This document shows, in pieces, positions 12,001-17,600 of a stretch of 43,501 nucleotides of DNA. The translations under genes were made by a program, and so were the position numbers. The notes beneath the pieces were generated by a model. That model saw nothing but the letters and a program-made list of their open reading frames with translations, had not been told where the DNA came from and searched no databases. This DNA comes from Candidatus Hydrogenedentota bacterium (GTDB taxonomy: Bacteria; Hydrogenedentota; Hydrogenedentia; Hydrogenedentales; JAEUWI01): assembly GCA_024280935.1 (NCBI GenBank), contig JAJRPE010000012.1:1-43501 (forward strand), written 5' to 3'. Position 1 is the first letter of the stretch; the number at the start of each line of letters is the position of its first letter.

Positions 12001-12934
12001 TGCTGATGGCCCCGCCGCTCGTGTTGGTGGCCGTAAAGCTACCACCCGCACTGGGGGGATCGTTGTTGAGCGGGGCAATCGTTACCGTGATCGTTGATTG
12101 GGCGGAGTCGGTTACGCTTCCAACGTCGACGACCACATACTGGACAATGGCGTCGGTATCCCGGTTGGAGGCGGGCGTGAATCGCGCATCGTAGTTTGCT
12201 CCAGTGAGCGTCAGCACCGTGCCGGATGCCCCCAGTGTGATGGCACTTCCGTTGCTCTGCGTGACCGTGCCACCGGTAACGGAGATGAGGCGGATGGCGA
12301 CCGGGGTTTCACCCGTGTCGGGATCGCTCAATGTGGTGGGTGTTATGCGGATATTGGCGGCTCCCGGTGGCGGGTCATCTTCGGTGATGCTTGTGGCCCC
12401 GCCTCCCGGGGAAGTGGCGGTGATATTGCCGCCTGCGCTGGGGATATCCGGGCTTGCTGTGATGCTGATGGTGATCGTCGAGGCCGTTGAGTCTGGAGAG
12501 GCTCCTTCCGGGTCGATCATCTTGTAGGTGATGGTGACATCGGTGTCGCGATCAGCATTGGGCACCAGTCTAAGATCAACCATGTTGCCCGTAAGGTTGA
12601 CGGCACTCCCAATACCCGATTCTCCTATGGAGATAGCCCCGCCGCCCGAATCCGTTACGGTGCCGCCGCTGATGGCAGTGAGCCGAATTTTTGAGGGCGT
12701 TCCGCCGTCGACATCATTCAGTGTGATGCCACTGACACGGAAGTCTGTGGGCGACACGGTGTCCTCTGCGATGCTGAGCGCTCCTCCCGAAGTGTTGGTT
12801 GCCGTGATGTCTCCACCGGGATCGGGAGAGACAGCATAGGCCGATGCGCCGACGAGAAGCGCTGTCACACACAGAGAAAGACTGGATATCAGACGCGGCC
12901 AATTACGAACCCGTCCACCAGAAAATAGAATCAT
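1..12934 (-). CDS. Giant secreted cadherin-like / DUF11 / ASH / EF-hand repeat protein (C-terminus beyond window)
   Basis: One open frame runs from the ATG at 12934 to the left edge (at least 4,311 codons). GGAG lies 6 nt before the ATG. Residues 1-34 form a Sec signal peptide ending in SAYA. Then come five cadherin/VCBS-like repeats (about 45-690; the last four close copies of 128-130 aa) and about ten further Ig/cadherin-like domains carrying the phrase NDQGNTGQGG (to about 2,150). Four DUF11-like domains follow (about 2,160-2,760), then ASH/choice-of-anchor D domains (about 2,810-3,285 and 4,205-4,285) and a cadherin domain (about 3,345-3,485). EF-hand loops of the DxNxDGxITxxE type occur at about 2,660-2,700, 2,978-3,218 and 3,490-3,920. 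The family role is calcium-stabilised surface adhesion or matrix; the exact function is unknown. It is divergent from the T6SS operon and has its own promoter. The visible end reads GFGCSAATSGAPFPMGN, perhaps just before a C-terminal sorting signal. Confidence 0.9.
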   Translation of the reverse strand, partial: MILFSGGRVRNWPRLISSLSLCVTALLVGASAYAVSPDPGGDITATNTSGGALSIAEDTVSPTDFRVSGITLNDVDGGTPSKIRLTAISGGTVTDSGGGAISIGESGIGSAVNLTGNMVDLRLVPNADRDTDVTITYKMIDPEGASPDSTASTITISITASPDIPSAGGNITATSPGGGATSITEDDPPPGAANIRITPTTLSDPDTGETPVAIRLISVTGGTVTQSNGSAITLGASGTVLTLTGANYDARFTPASNRDTDAIVQYVVVDVGSVTDSAQSTITVTIAPLNNDPPSAGGSFTATNTSGGAISINEDAAAPGAANIRVTVTTLSDPDTVDDPPTAIRLLTFTGGSVAQSDGSAITLGAAGTVLTLSGNNLDLRFTPATNQDTDVTIPYVVVDPSSVTDSSSSNITVSITPGADPPSAGGDVTATAPGGGATSINEDDTAPGAANIRITPPTLSDPDTGETPVSIRLISITGGTVAQSDNSAITLGASGTILSLSSGSLDLRFTPDANRDTAASIVYIVVDPGSISDSAQSNVTVNITPSSDAPIAGGNITATAPGGGATAITEDDPTPGSANIRVTPTILSDPDTGETPTAIRLLSFTGGSVTQSNGSAIVLGGAGTVLTLSSGNLDLRFTPDANRDTAVTIPYVVVDPGGVSDSASSNITVNITAVNDAPTISNATLADVNEDDSNPPGATVTALFGGSFSDVDGTFFGVAVVSNPQLSSEGSWQYRPPSGNVNDWYDIASVTDTSSAPNALVLRADTDVRFLPAAQFNGPVTAITVRALDDTYGGSFSDKSLGTENRVTLDTSTNGDPTAISGTARAVNTNIVGTNDTPTESTNNTLTVNQGDPALITNSLLAYTDVDDIDSTLIYTIVTPPANGSLNLASPFTQNSIDTSALSYTHDNSTTTTDSFVFNVQDDQAATTSNATFNITINLTPTVPTPIADVQVNENASNTVIDLLTNFTDFEDGAGGLTYTVAGTSGDAIFSSTTISGSNLTLAYGVNAPGTNMVTIRGTDSGGAFVEDTFQVSVNDTPVADTDTATTNEDAATVIVVLTGDTDSDGTLVPASVTVSSAASNGSTMVNTGNGEVTYTPNGDFNGTDTFQYTVDDNLGSTSSPATVTVTVNPVNDPPGLTVPGTTQNVAEGGTLSISTAQGNPITITDVDADDTVFGGGAGGVNVSISATKGTLTLASTANLANVSGDTTNTVSFDGTIADTANALDGLLYTPDALVNGTDTITINLSDKGNTGSGGVLTQMDTIAVNIAATNDPPVVTVPGAQTVNEDVSTGISGISVADPDAGTGDITITLSVAQGTISVNTAAAGGVPSGQITNNGTSTVTLLGTVSEQNATLATTSFQTAQDNVTDQSLSVSANDNGNSGGPEETDSGNIGISVTAQNDAPSFSNFPGVTQTVDEDTTLQFSTANGNRITVADVDHQENNPTGVIRATLTVSNGTLTLNGTAGLASVSGDGTATITAEGSTTDLNAAFNGLAYLGTQDFNGGDLLTVTLNDLGNTGTGGGGDVSMSVSITIDPVNDAPTISIPGAQTADENTNFPFSATDGNAITIVDVDANEAPGELVVALSVSDGTLTLADSMSLSTFSGDATASLSMTGSLAALNTALDGLIYRGTLDFNGGDTLNISADDQGNTGSGATGMAAESVAITVTAVNNAPQLTVPGTQNINEDETASITGITVSDVDAATGNLVLTLSVASGVLSVNEIVSGGVDALDIGNNNSSSISLTGTLTELNNTLPTLTFSTTQDNANSQTLTVDVSDQGNTGQGGAQTNQKTVTLSITALNDDPAVAIPGTQTIDEEATLTFSTANTNAITVSDVDVAESSGEVRVTLTVSNGRLTLASTSGLTLVTGTGTNESTMTFSGTATAVNSALEGLTYQPDQHFNTEAGQSESLGIILNDQGNTGQGGGTNITASVGIAITAQNDDPALTVAGTQSVGEDTPLAFNGTLSVSDIDVAESAGSLELTIAATSGTVTLAQTTGLSITAPATGTNDASITFVGTAADINNALNGLLYQGDADFNGNDTLTLTLNDQGNTGQGGGGDIVDTVAITVAPVNDAPVASAVTLSPAEPLRSEDLTVSYTYFDVDTDPESGTTIRWYRDGDLQTVYNDLLTVPMDATIEEEVWFFRVVPGDGLIAGSEVQSNSVSIRPVADLQFFIARTPSQVVPGETVTYTFQVRNLGPSPVTGATVTSTLPAALQNTTWSCAACGSSGTGDINESIDLANGETVEYVLTALVAPSATADLVVSGAVNGSALVFETNASNNTASDSVPLMPEASLRVTMTATPDEAAPADSITYTVTATNDGPSDARGVFFGDTPDANTTLTVGSVTTSQGTVVDGNTSGDTTVTANIGTLPLGASVQITYSVTVNAPFPAEGLEMVCTRDRFFGEAGNADVNFVDAEPAQDVCTTISTIIDFTATKVDTLLVDQNADEVINPGDTIRYTVHLVNNGDGGANGVVYSHPAIANGSLLEDSISSTPAAQSIAIDGGAVTINLGGIQGDNGTGDGSNEATIIFDVVVVNPLPPGEDFLVCQGSIRYDELPQTADPVLTDDPDAVAFEGSDVVPVDGNGEVIHPAPTVTRAVAAPDLVVLKSDDIGRDEEKRPGDTIVYTVTIENEGNRGAADLFYRTPFRDSEISEQELQQVDGSNPLSDVAASLFSNFNALDTDDSEGLSAEELDGSFFALTEAQFNELDTSDARLTLLEDSILVDGNPAANVGTPTELLLDLGALDGRNPVFTNGPIITINFTVLLNDVLQGGVNTIRCQGTVESDALDPVPSDDPETINSALDATETFVRALPKIEITPEILTIDFGDQDIDDGETPTRMVVISNSTSATAKLTLGFVGLEGAGLSEFVVVSDTGESVLVPGQTRTIELAFDPDSIGNKIASLRVESNDPNDSAVDVNLSGRALDSDIRVTPTTLNFGKRNLLAGPSDPQSVSIINDGLGDLTLDSVTLACGPDIFPVMTQARFDELDLNGDGLLTTGIGQSELENAIDLFDIAEVLIDGFDGFDGDASNDLSAGEVEEQFPFLTEARFDTMDGDLSTGLTQAELSQALALATFASSLLDSFTDFDTTAPEGLDFTEAQRILPDLTQAEFTTLDADEDGVISTSELDERLKLSVIATQLDIDFFGLDLNLDSSLSLTEISTFSPLLTPGRFAVIDVDQNGEVTAAELSAVSSILGAGILADFDGLDADSSGGLNMDELSAACDFEILSDSGEDSLETAQSRLVRVVFNPSTPGMKVGTLRIEANQQGQGTPIVSKVTLFGTGNQTPRIVDQNPVSTQEDTPVTIILDNLVVDAPLLNFPDEVTLSFQPLPEGANYTRDGNSIIPNQDFTGVLFVPVTVRDGNIDSNVWEIRIDVARVNDPPTSIALDNNNILENQILHTVVGQLSTSDPDLGDLHIYSLIEDDPTTDDDDFIDNEFFSIVANQLVSSVVFDFETRDSYTVMVRSRDPEGDTIERAFSITILDQADDEDNSVASEVLLNNFDDVDANGDGVLTLEETQSLLPGFTAERFNELNVETEISPEELQTGIEQTADAPRLFDTFELADTNEDGELSLTETRSQIPGLAEEAFDYMDLNGDGEITPSELQTAILLNADLSSLLAAFATLDADGSGQLTFDEVPNGVETVSLTRFDALETNAGVSGRELQSQVTCMLLEGTVVLIQPTGDLLAPPAATLLSVTFNAEVDVNIESACSAGDVTFTYDIGAESILITDLAEYFLQNFAALDANFDGGLAFDEVASSRIGITDERFGVIDFDSDGFLVNEELEAAVILSDFASILLDDFAVLNGDNSTGLSFAETQAAGIDLDVLRYNIIDLNNNGVLTRQELEAESDLPDYLQNNFTALDENIDTALTHDEISAMLPGLSQTRFANLDADGDEFVTPDELQAANDFGKHTPTFATPLPLGGLQKQLRGLEPATFTLPVNNAYRVRATATLEGSDQVLQSESFTFEIRNGVDDNNNGFLDTPFTDLSNDASRWQDIVESVNCDRAVAMHYWQGTNIPGSAIELSLENPDNAAQQVALVVPHGLLNEGEEGILIVAIACDAESLFTRQQAEDLDEFPTDAVAGTPWIDISIIVRTIGEVDFTPLSDARLAQRPVAISLNGLTFSPEDQARFYRHSALVVDDPDAGFAVVPGSETWSSGTSQGTASAGSTLQAELTSIGIVVALESLKPPILVTNPVSTEVFDLGEVMVNESVERSIVVTNTGGEQLVGTVELRDATGVFAIIGEASYSLAHGETHEFLVRFSPNETTSFAATITYSGDGNGLITASITGVGNAAKGFGCSAATSGAPFPMGN

Positions 12935-13135
12935 TTCAAACTCCAGCAATTATGTTCGAATCAGGGGCATGCATACCGTGTACCCGTTGCTGCACAGTGA
13001 TGGGATACGCTCCCAACCCAAGGTACCGTATTCAAGCCTGGTCTTGTCCTCGCCGCCAACAGCGTTGAGGAGAAGACACTAGATTGCACAATTGTGTTCC
13101 AAGATGCTCCGCCATGGATGCAGGAGACGCGCCTG

Positions 13136-13159
13136 ATGCTGGTTCCTGCCAACCAGCAT
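13136..13159. other. Perfect 9-bp hairpin in the leader of the giant gene
   Basis: ATGCTGGTT and AACCAGCAT pair perfectly around a 6-nt loop (CCTGCC). It lies just downstream of the proposed minus-strand -10 box, so it would be at the very 5' end of that transcript. A role in 5'-end stability or as an operator is possible; neither is shown. Confidence 0.45.
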
Positions 13160-13165
13160 AATTAC

Positions 13166-13194
13166 ATAATACCTGTATAGACAGGCCTTGTCTA
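13166..13194 (-). promoter_or_regulatory. Putative sigma70 promoter of the giant surface-protein gene
   Basis: On the minus strand TAGACA (13194-13189) is followed after exactly 17 bases by TATTAT (13171-13166). Each hexamer matches the consensus at five of six positions. Transcription would start near 13160, giving a leader of about 225 nt before the ATG at 12934. Confidence 0.55.
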
Positions 13195-13342
13195 GCGTGA
13201 TGCCGTGATCTATCAGGTATATTTTCGGTTCCCAAGTGTGTTAAACATAGGGTGTGTCGAAAATCTGGCAGTTGCGTGAATGCATTTTTTTATTGGCTAC
13301 TGAATGGGCCTGAGGCAGGCCGCCGCCGTCTGCACATCGATC

Positions 13343-13371
13343 TTGACTTGCTCGGGATTTTCAGGTTTAAT
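13343..13371 (+). promoter_or_regulatory. Putative sigma70 promoter of the T6SS operon
   Basis: TTGACT (13343-13348), a 17-base spacer and TTTAAT (13366-13371) each match the consensus at five of six positions. Transcription would start near 13378. This rules out the in-frame upstream TTG at 13374 as the tssA start and supports the ATG at 13470 behind its own Shine-Dalgarno. I found no sigma54 -24/-12 site. Confidence 0.55.
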
Positions 13372-13469
13372 CATTGAGTCAACTGAATATCGCGTCGCCC
13401 CGGGCAGGGGTGCTTGCGTCGCTGCTCGATTCGTATAGCGTCGGTTCGGAATATCTTCCAGGAGACCCC

Positions 13470-14642
13470 ATGGACGTAGAAGAGTTGTTAGAACCCATAT
13501 CGGATGAAATGCCGTGTGGTGAAGAGGGTTCGCTGTTTGCGCTGGAGGAAATCGTCAAGGAGCACGGCGCGGGGATAGTCGCAGGGGCGGAACTGGAGAC
13601 GGCGGAACCCAACTGGGCCGAGCTTCAGGAACAGTCCGAATCACACTTCAAAGAATGTAAACACCTCCGCACCGCGCTTTTTCTAACCCTTTCCGGCATG
13701 AATCGCGGCGGCGTGGCGGGTTTCCGCGATGGCCTGTCCCTTATCAAAGGACTCATAGAACGGTACTGGGATACCATGTACCCCGAGCTGGATCCCGATG
13801 AGAGCATGGGAGACCCCGATGGCTGGATGGAGCGGGAGAATATTCTCAACGACATGAGCGCCCCCTTGGCAACGGTTGGGGATACCATGAAGTTTATCCA
13901 GCGGCTTCGCTCCACGCCATTGACGAATTCGCGCCAGTTGGGATGTTTTTCCCTGAGGGATATTCAAGCAGCCATGGCTGCGGGTGGCGGTGATGGGGAT
14001 GGCGAAGGGGGTGAGGGCGACAGCAGCGTGCCCAAGATGTCCCTGATTCAAGGGGCCTTCGAGGACACGGATCAGGACGAGATCGAGGTGATGTACACCG
14101 CCCTGACGGAGGCTTCTGAACTTTTGGACGGAATTCGGGAAGCCCTCTCCGAGAAGCTCTCCCAGAGTGTTCCGCCCACGTTCGACAATATAGCCAGCAT
14201 GTTGAAAGACATGGTCAAGCCGCTTCACAAGGAACTGGATCGAAGGGGTTTCTTTGATGAGGAGGATTTTGGGGACGATGATTTCGGTTCCGACGAGGAT
14301 GGTGACGGAGAGGGTTCCAGCGATGGTGATGGCGGCGGATCGGGGGGGGGTGGTCGCCGTGGTGACATGGCCAGCGCGGGAATCAATAGTCGGGAAGATG
14401 TGTTAAAGGCTTTTGGCCTGATTTACAAATACTACAGCAAGAATGAGCCGTCGAGTCCCGTTCCCCTTATCATGAAGCGGGCCGAACGATTGGTTACGGC
14501 GAGTTTTTACGACATTATCTCTGACCTCTCGCCCGGTGCCGTCAGTGATATAGAAAGTATCACGGGGACTTCCTCCAGTGATACGATGGACTCGGACGAT
14601 GACGATTTCGACTCGGATACAAGCAGTGACGATGATATGTAA
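13470..14642 (+). CDS. tssA: T6SS protein TssA (ImpA-type cap/baseplate-associated protein)
   Basis: TssA primes and coordinates assembly of the T6SS sheath and tube. The protein (390 aa) opens with the ImpA N-terminal signature MDVEELLEPIS...PCGEE and has the conserved middle part (LRTALFLTLSGMNRGGVAGFRDGL). Its C-terminal motif INSREDVLKAFGLIYKYYSK followed by EPSSPVPLIMKRAERL is typical of TssA. I start at 13470 because GGAG lies 5 nt upstream and the family consensus begins there; the frame is open upstream to 13374 but that would overlap the promoter -10 box. Odd features are an Asp/Gly/Ser-rich linker before the C-terminal domain and a very acidic Ser/Asp tail. It is the first gene of the operon, 212 nt before tssB. 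Confidence 0.92.
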   Translation: MDVEELLEPISDEMPCGEEGSLFALEEIVKEHGAGIVAGAELETAEPNWAELQEQSESHFKECKHLRTALFLTLSGMNRGGVAGFRDGLSLIKGLIERYWDTMYPELDPDESMGDPDGWMERENILNDMSAPLATVGDTMKFIQRLRSTPLTNSRQLGCFSLRDIQAAMAAGGGDGDGEGGEGDSSVPKMSLIQGAFEDTDQDEIEVMYTALTEASELLDGIREALSEKLSQSVPPTFDNIASMLKDMVKPLHKELDRRGFFDEEDFGDDDFGSDEDGDGEGSSDGDGGGSGGGGRRGDMASAGINSREDVLKAFGLIYKYYSKNEPSSPVPLIMKRAERLVTASFYDIISDLSPGAVSDIESITGTSSSDTMDSDDDDFDSDTSSDDDM

Positions 14643-14656
14643 GCGATCTTGCGAGG

Positions 14657-14686
14657 CAAGTGGGTCGTAGTCAAGTGGGTCCTAGT
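14657..14686. repeat. Tandem 15-bp direct repeat between tssA and tssB
   Basis: CAAGTGGGTCGTAGT (14657-14671) is followed immediately by CAAGTGGGTCCTAGT (14672-14686), with one mismatch in 15. It could be a protein-binding tandem site or a chance duplication. Confidence 0.6.
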
Positions 14687-14700
14687 GGACTAAAAGCGGT

Positions 14701-14734
14701 GGGCCACGACCAGGATCTACGGTCTTGGTGGCCC
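14701..14734. other. Hairpin in the tssA-tssB intergenic region
   Basis: GGGCCAC-GACC pairs with GGTC-(TTG bulge)-GTGGCCC around a 9-nt loop. A second small stem, GGCCT-TTAG-AGGCC, follows at 14764-14777. There is no clean U-tract after either, so partial attenuation or mRNA processing is more likely than full termination. Confidence 0.35.
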
Positions 14735-14854
14735 CGCGACCCAGAAGGTGTTTTGTTTTGATGGGCCTTTAGAGGCCAAGGCACTAAAACGGTAGTAATG
14801 CTGACATCCTGGTGGATGACAGGAAACTGGAAACAGAAAGGGTACAGGAGCACC

Positions 14855-15358
14855 ATGGCAACACCAAGTGGTCAGAAATTTATTGCTCGAAACAAGGCAC
14901 CCCGGGTTCAGATCGAATATGATGTAGAACTCTATGGCGCGGAAAAGAAAATCACCCTCCCATTCGTTATGGGTGTTATGGCGGATCTTACCGGGAAGCC
15001 CGCTGAGGCCCTGCCGCCAATTGCGGACCGGGATCTGGTGGAAATTGACTCCGAGAACTTCAACAGCCGCCTGAAGGCCATGAAGCCCCGCGTTGCCTTC
15101 CAGGTGGACAACAATCTGTCGGGTGAAGGCAACCTGAGCGTGGAGATGACTTTTGAGTCCATGGACGATTTCTCGCCCGGCAAAGTGGCGGAAAACGTTG
15201 ATGAGCTCAATGAACTCCTGACGGCGCGCCGCGAAATGTCCGACCTGCTTTCCTATATGGACGGCAAGATCGGCGCGGAAGATCTGTTGGGTAAGGTATT
15301 GGGCGACAAAGCTGCCATGGAATCGCTCGGCGGCGGCGCAAGCGAAGGAGGTGAGTAA
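14855..15358 (+). CDS. tssB: T6SS contractile sheath small subunit TssB (VipA)
   Basis: TssB pairs with TssC to build the cytoplasmic contractile sheath that drives Hcp/VgrG outward. The protein (167 aa, usual length) carries the family hallmarks PRVQIEYDVE, LPFVMGVMADLTG, the FNSRLKAMKPRVAFQVDN stretch and the C-terminal LTARREMSDLLSYMDGK helix. The start at 14855 is chosen because AGGAG lies 4 nt upstream and the family begins there. An in-frame ATG at 14798 would add 19 unrelated residues. Its stop is two bases before tssC, so the two are translationally linked, as is usual for the pair. Confidence 0.95.
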   Translation: MATPSGQKFIARNKAPRVQIEYDVELYGAEKKITLPFVMGVMADLTGKPAEALPPIADRDLVEIDSENFNSRLKAMKPRVAFQVDNNLSGEGNLSVEMTFESMDDFSPGKVAENVDELNELLTARREMSDLLSYMDGKIGAEDLLGKVLGDKAAMESLGGGASEGGE

Positions 15359-15360
15359 TC

Positions 15361-16830
15361 ATGGCTGATACTGTAGAAGAAGGCGCAACACTGGATGTCG
15401 CACAATTTGGCGACATGCTCGATGCTGAATTCAAGCCGAAGACGGCTGCCGCACGCAGCACGATTGAGAAAGCGATCGCGACGCTGGCCCGTGAGGCCCT
15501 CAAAGAAGGCGAAGTGGACCCGTCCGACGCGACGGCCACGATCAAGTTTCTCATCAAGAATCTTGATGACCAGTTAACAAAACAGGTGAATTTGATTATT
15601 CACCATGATGACTTCCAGAAGCTCGAAGGCTCTTGGCGCGGTCTCCAGCACATGGTTTCTAACACCGAAACCGATGAGCAGCTGAAGATCAAAGTGCTGA
15701 ACATTTCCAAGAAGGAAATCGGCAAGGTTCTCAAGAAGTTCAAGGGAACGGCCTGGGAACAGAGTCCCCTTTTCAAAAAGCTCTATGAAGAAGAGTTCGG
15801 TACCCCAGGTGGCGAACCCTATGGCTGTATCGTCGGCGACTATGAGTTTGACCACAGCGGACCGGACGTGCAGGTTCTCCAGGGACTTTCTCAGATTGCG
15901 GCGGCGGCCCACACGCCCTTCATCTCGGCGGCTTCGCCCAAGCTGATGAACATGGATAGTTGGCAGGAACTCTCCAACCCCAGCGATATCAACAAGCTCT
16001 TCACTTCGCCCGAGTACGCGCCGTGGCGCTCCTTGCGCGAGTCCGAAGATGCCCGGTATTTGGGGCTGACCCTGCCGCGCTTCCTGTCGCGCTTGCCCTA
16101 TGGCGCGGATACCAATCCGGTGGATGATTTCGACTTTGAAGAAGAGGTCGAGAACGATCAGGCAAACTTTACGTGGGCCAACGCCGCCTATGCCATGGGA
16201 GCGAATATCACGCGCTCCTTCAAGCTCTATGGCTGGTGTTCCCAGATTCGCGGCGTGGAAAGCGGCGGTTCCGTCGAAGGCCTGCCCTGCCACACCTTCC
16301 CGACGGATGATGGCGGCGTGGACATGACCTGTCCGACCGAAATTGCCATCACCGACCGTCGTGAAGCGGAAATGGCCAAGGCCGGCCTGATGCCCCTGTC
16401 CTTCTTCAAGAACACGGACTACGCGGTCTTCATTGGCGCACAGTCGCTCCAGAAGCCAGCCGAGTATGATGATCCAGACGCGACCGCCAACGCGAATTTG
16501 AGCGCACGCTTGCCCTATCTCTTCTCCACCTGCCGCTTTGCCCACTATCTGAAGTGCATCGTGCGCGACAAGGTCGGCTCTTTTGCGGAACGCGCCGACA
16601 TGGAGACGTGGCTCAATAATTGGATTCGGAACTACGTGGAGCCGGATCCGTCCAACGCTTCCGATGAGGCCAAGGCCCGCCGTCCCCTCGCTGCTGCCGA
16701 AGTGGTGGTGGCCGAAGTGGAAGGCAACCCGGGATACTACTCCTCGGTCTTCTATTTGCGGCCCCATTATCAGTTGGAAGGCTTGTCGGCCTCCTTGCGC
16801 TTGGTTTCCAAGCTTCCGACCGAGAAGTAA
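15361..16830 (+). CDS. tssC: T6SS contractile sheath large subunit TssC (VipB)
   Basis: This is the large sheath subunit, 489 aa, near the usual 490-500. Recognisable family blocks are the N-terminal helix region before LAREALKEG, LIIHHDDFQKLEGSWRGLQH, YGCIVGDYEFDH, the PWRSLRESEDARYLGLTLPR block and the C-terminal FYLRPHYQLEGLSASLRLVS. A GGAGGTG Shine-Dalgarno overlaps the end of tssB. The gene is followed by a strong hairpin and then hcp, an order common in T6SS loci. Confidence 0.96.
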   Translation: MADTVEEGATLDVAQFGDMLDAEFKPKTAAARSTIEKAIATLAREALKEGEVDPSDATATIKFLIKNLDDQLTKQVNLIIHHDDFQKLEGSWRGLQHMVSNTETDEQLKIKVLNISKKEIGKVLKKFKGTAWEQSPLFKKLYEEEFGTPGGEPYGCIVGDYEFDHSGPDVQVLQGLSQIAAAAHTPFISAASPKLMNMDSWQELSNPSDINKLFTSPEYAPWRSLRESEDARYLGLTLPRFLSRLPYGADTNPVDDFDFEEEVENDQANFTWANAAYAMGANITRSFKLYGWCSQIRGVESGGSVEGLPCHTFPTDDGGVDMTCPTEIAITDRREAEMAKAGLMPLSFFKNTDYAVFIGAQSLQKPAEYDDPDATANANLSARLPYLFSTCRFAHYLKCIVRDKVGSFAERADMETWLNNWIRNYVEPDPSNASDEAKARRPLAAAEVVVAEVEGNPGYYSSVFYLRPHYQLEGLSASLRLVSKLPTEK

Positions 16831-16876
16831 GCGTGACTGCCGGGATGGGTTCCGCATTTAGATTCGATTGAAATAG

Positions 16877-16906
16877 GCCTTGCCTCCCGGCGTTGGGAGG
16901 CAAGGC
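16877..16906. terminator. 12-bp perfect hairpin between tssC and hcp
   Basis: GCCTTGCCTCCC and GGGAGGCAAGGC form a perfect 12-bp stem around a 6-nt loop. No U-run follows, so it may act as a partial terminator or an RNA 3'-end protector for the tssABC message; it may also protect the hcp 5' end after processing. Confidence 0.5.
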
Positions 16907-16997
16907 ACTTGAAATAGGAAGCGCGTTGCGGTGTAATGGCATGAAGTTACGGTAGCGCGGAAAACAATCACAGCGTATAAAAGAGGAGATAAACGGC

Positions 16998-17489
16998 ATG
17001 GCTAATGCATTTTTTTTGAAAATTGACGGGGTTACCGGTGAGTCGGAAGACGAAACCCACAAAGGCTGGTTGGAAATTACCGAGTTTGGCCAGGAAATGA
17101 CCCATGACCTTGAAGGCGGCGGTACGCCTTCCGCAGCGGGTGGTTTCTCCACCGGCGGTGCGACCCTTGAGGTCATCACGTTCAACAAGTCGATGGACCG
17201 TTCCAGCGTCCAGTTGTTTCAATATTGCCTGACGGCCAAGGTCATTCCAACGATCACTATCGAAGCGGTGCGGCCAACGGAGAAGGCGGAAGTATACTTT
17301 CGTGTCACCCTGACCAACAGTATTATCGCCAGCATTAATACGACCGGCAGTGACGGCGAATTGCCCACCGAGGAAGGCTCCATCGCCTTTACCACCATTA
17401 AGTGGGAATACACGATGGTCAAACCCGATGGTAAGATGGGCGACACCTTCAGCTCGACCTGGAATCGTCTCACCAACCGCCAGACCTGA
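16998..17489 (+). CDS. hcp: T6SS inner tube protein Hcp (TssD)
   Basis: Hcp hexamers stack into the secreted tube and can carry small effectors in their lumen. The protein (163 aa, typical) starts MANAFFLKIDGVTGESEDETHKGW and has the family features ITEFGQ, a Gly-rich loop before FNKSMDRSS, and IKWEY near the C-terminus. A GAGGAG Shine-Dalgarno lies about 10 nt upstream. It is separated from tssC by 167 nt and bounded by hairpins on both sides (16877-16906 and 17518-17546). This suggests a separately stabilised, abundant transcript, in line with the high demand for Hcp. No extra C-terminal effector domain is present. Confidence 0.95.
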   Translation: MANAFFLKIDGVTGESEDETHKGWLEITEFGQEMTHDLEGGGTPSAAGGFSTGGATLEVITFNKSMDRSSVQLFQYCLTAKVIPTITIEAVRPTEKAEVYFRVTLTNSIIASINTTGSDGELPTEEGSIAFTTIKWEYTMVKPDGKMGDTFSSTWNRLTNRQT

Positions 17490-17517
17490 TCGGGTCTCGT
17501 TGATCGTGATTGAATGC

Positions 17518-17546
17518 GACCGGACTTGCACGGAGCAAGTCCGGTC
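17518..17546 (+). terminator. 12-bp hairpin after hcp, likely (partial) terminator
   Basis: GACCGGACTTGC and GCAAGTCCGGTC pair perfectly over 12 bp with a 5-nt loop, followed by the weakly T-rich GATTATCTT. It sits 29 nt after the hcp stop and could partly terminate transcription, giving more hcp than downstream mRNA. Confidence 0.5.
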
Positions 17547-17600
17547 GATTATCTTGGGTCCTGTGGCTGATACTGTGGTCCATCGTGTGAGGTTTCTTTC

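Larger units (their letters stand above)
12935..13469. other. Divergent intergenic region (giant protein / T6SS)
   Basis: These 535 bases lie between the start codons of two divergent transcription units. They hold one promoter-like site per strand and a 9-bp hairpin, listed separately. I see no convincing gene: the short frames here have no homology I recognise and no good ribosome binding site. The minus-strand transcript would carry a leader of about 230 nt and the plus-strand transcript one of about 90 nt. Confidence 0.8.

Noticed and set aside
13260-13340. Possible sigma54 site (TGGC...TGC near 13267) before the T6SS operon
   Set aside because: The GG-to-GC distance is 13 bases instead of the required 10.
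13374-13469. Upstream extension of tssA (32 extra residues)
   Set aside because: It overlaps the proposed -10/start region, lacks a Shine-Dalgarno, and TssA homologues begin at MDVEELLEPIS.
15574-16857. 427-aa minus-strand frame over tssC
   Set aside because: Antisense to a clearly conserved tssC; the product matches no family and has no ribosome binding site.
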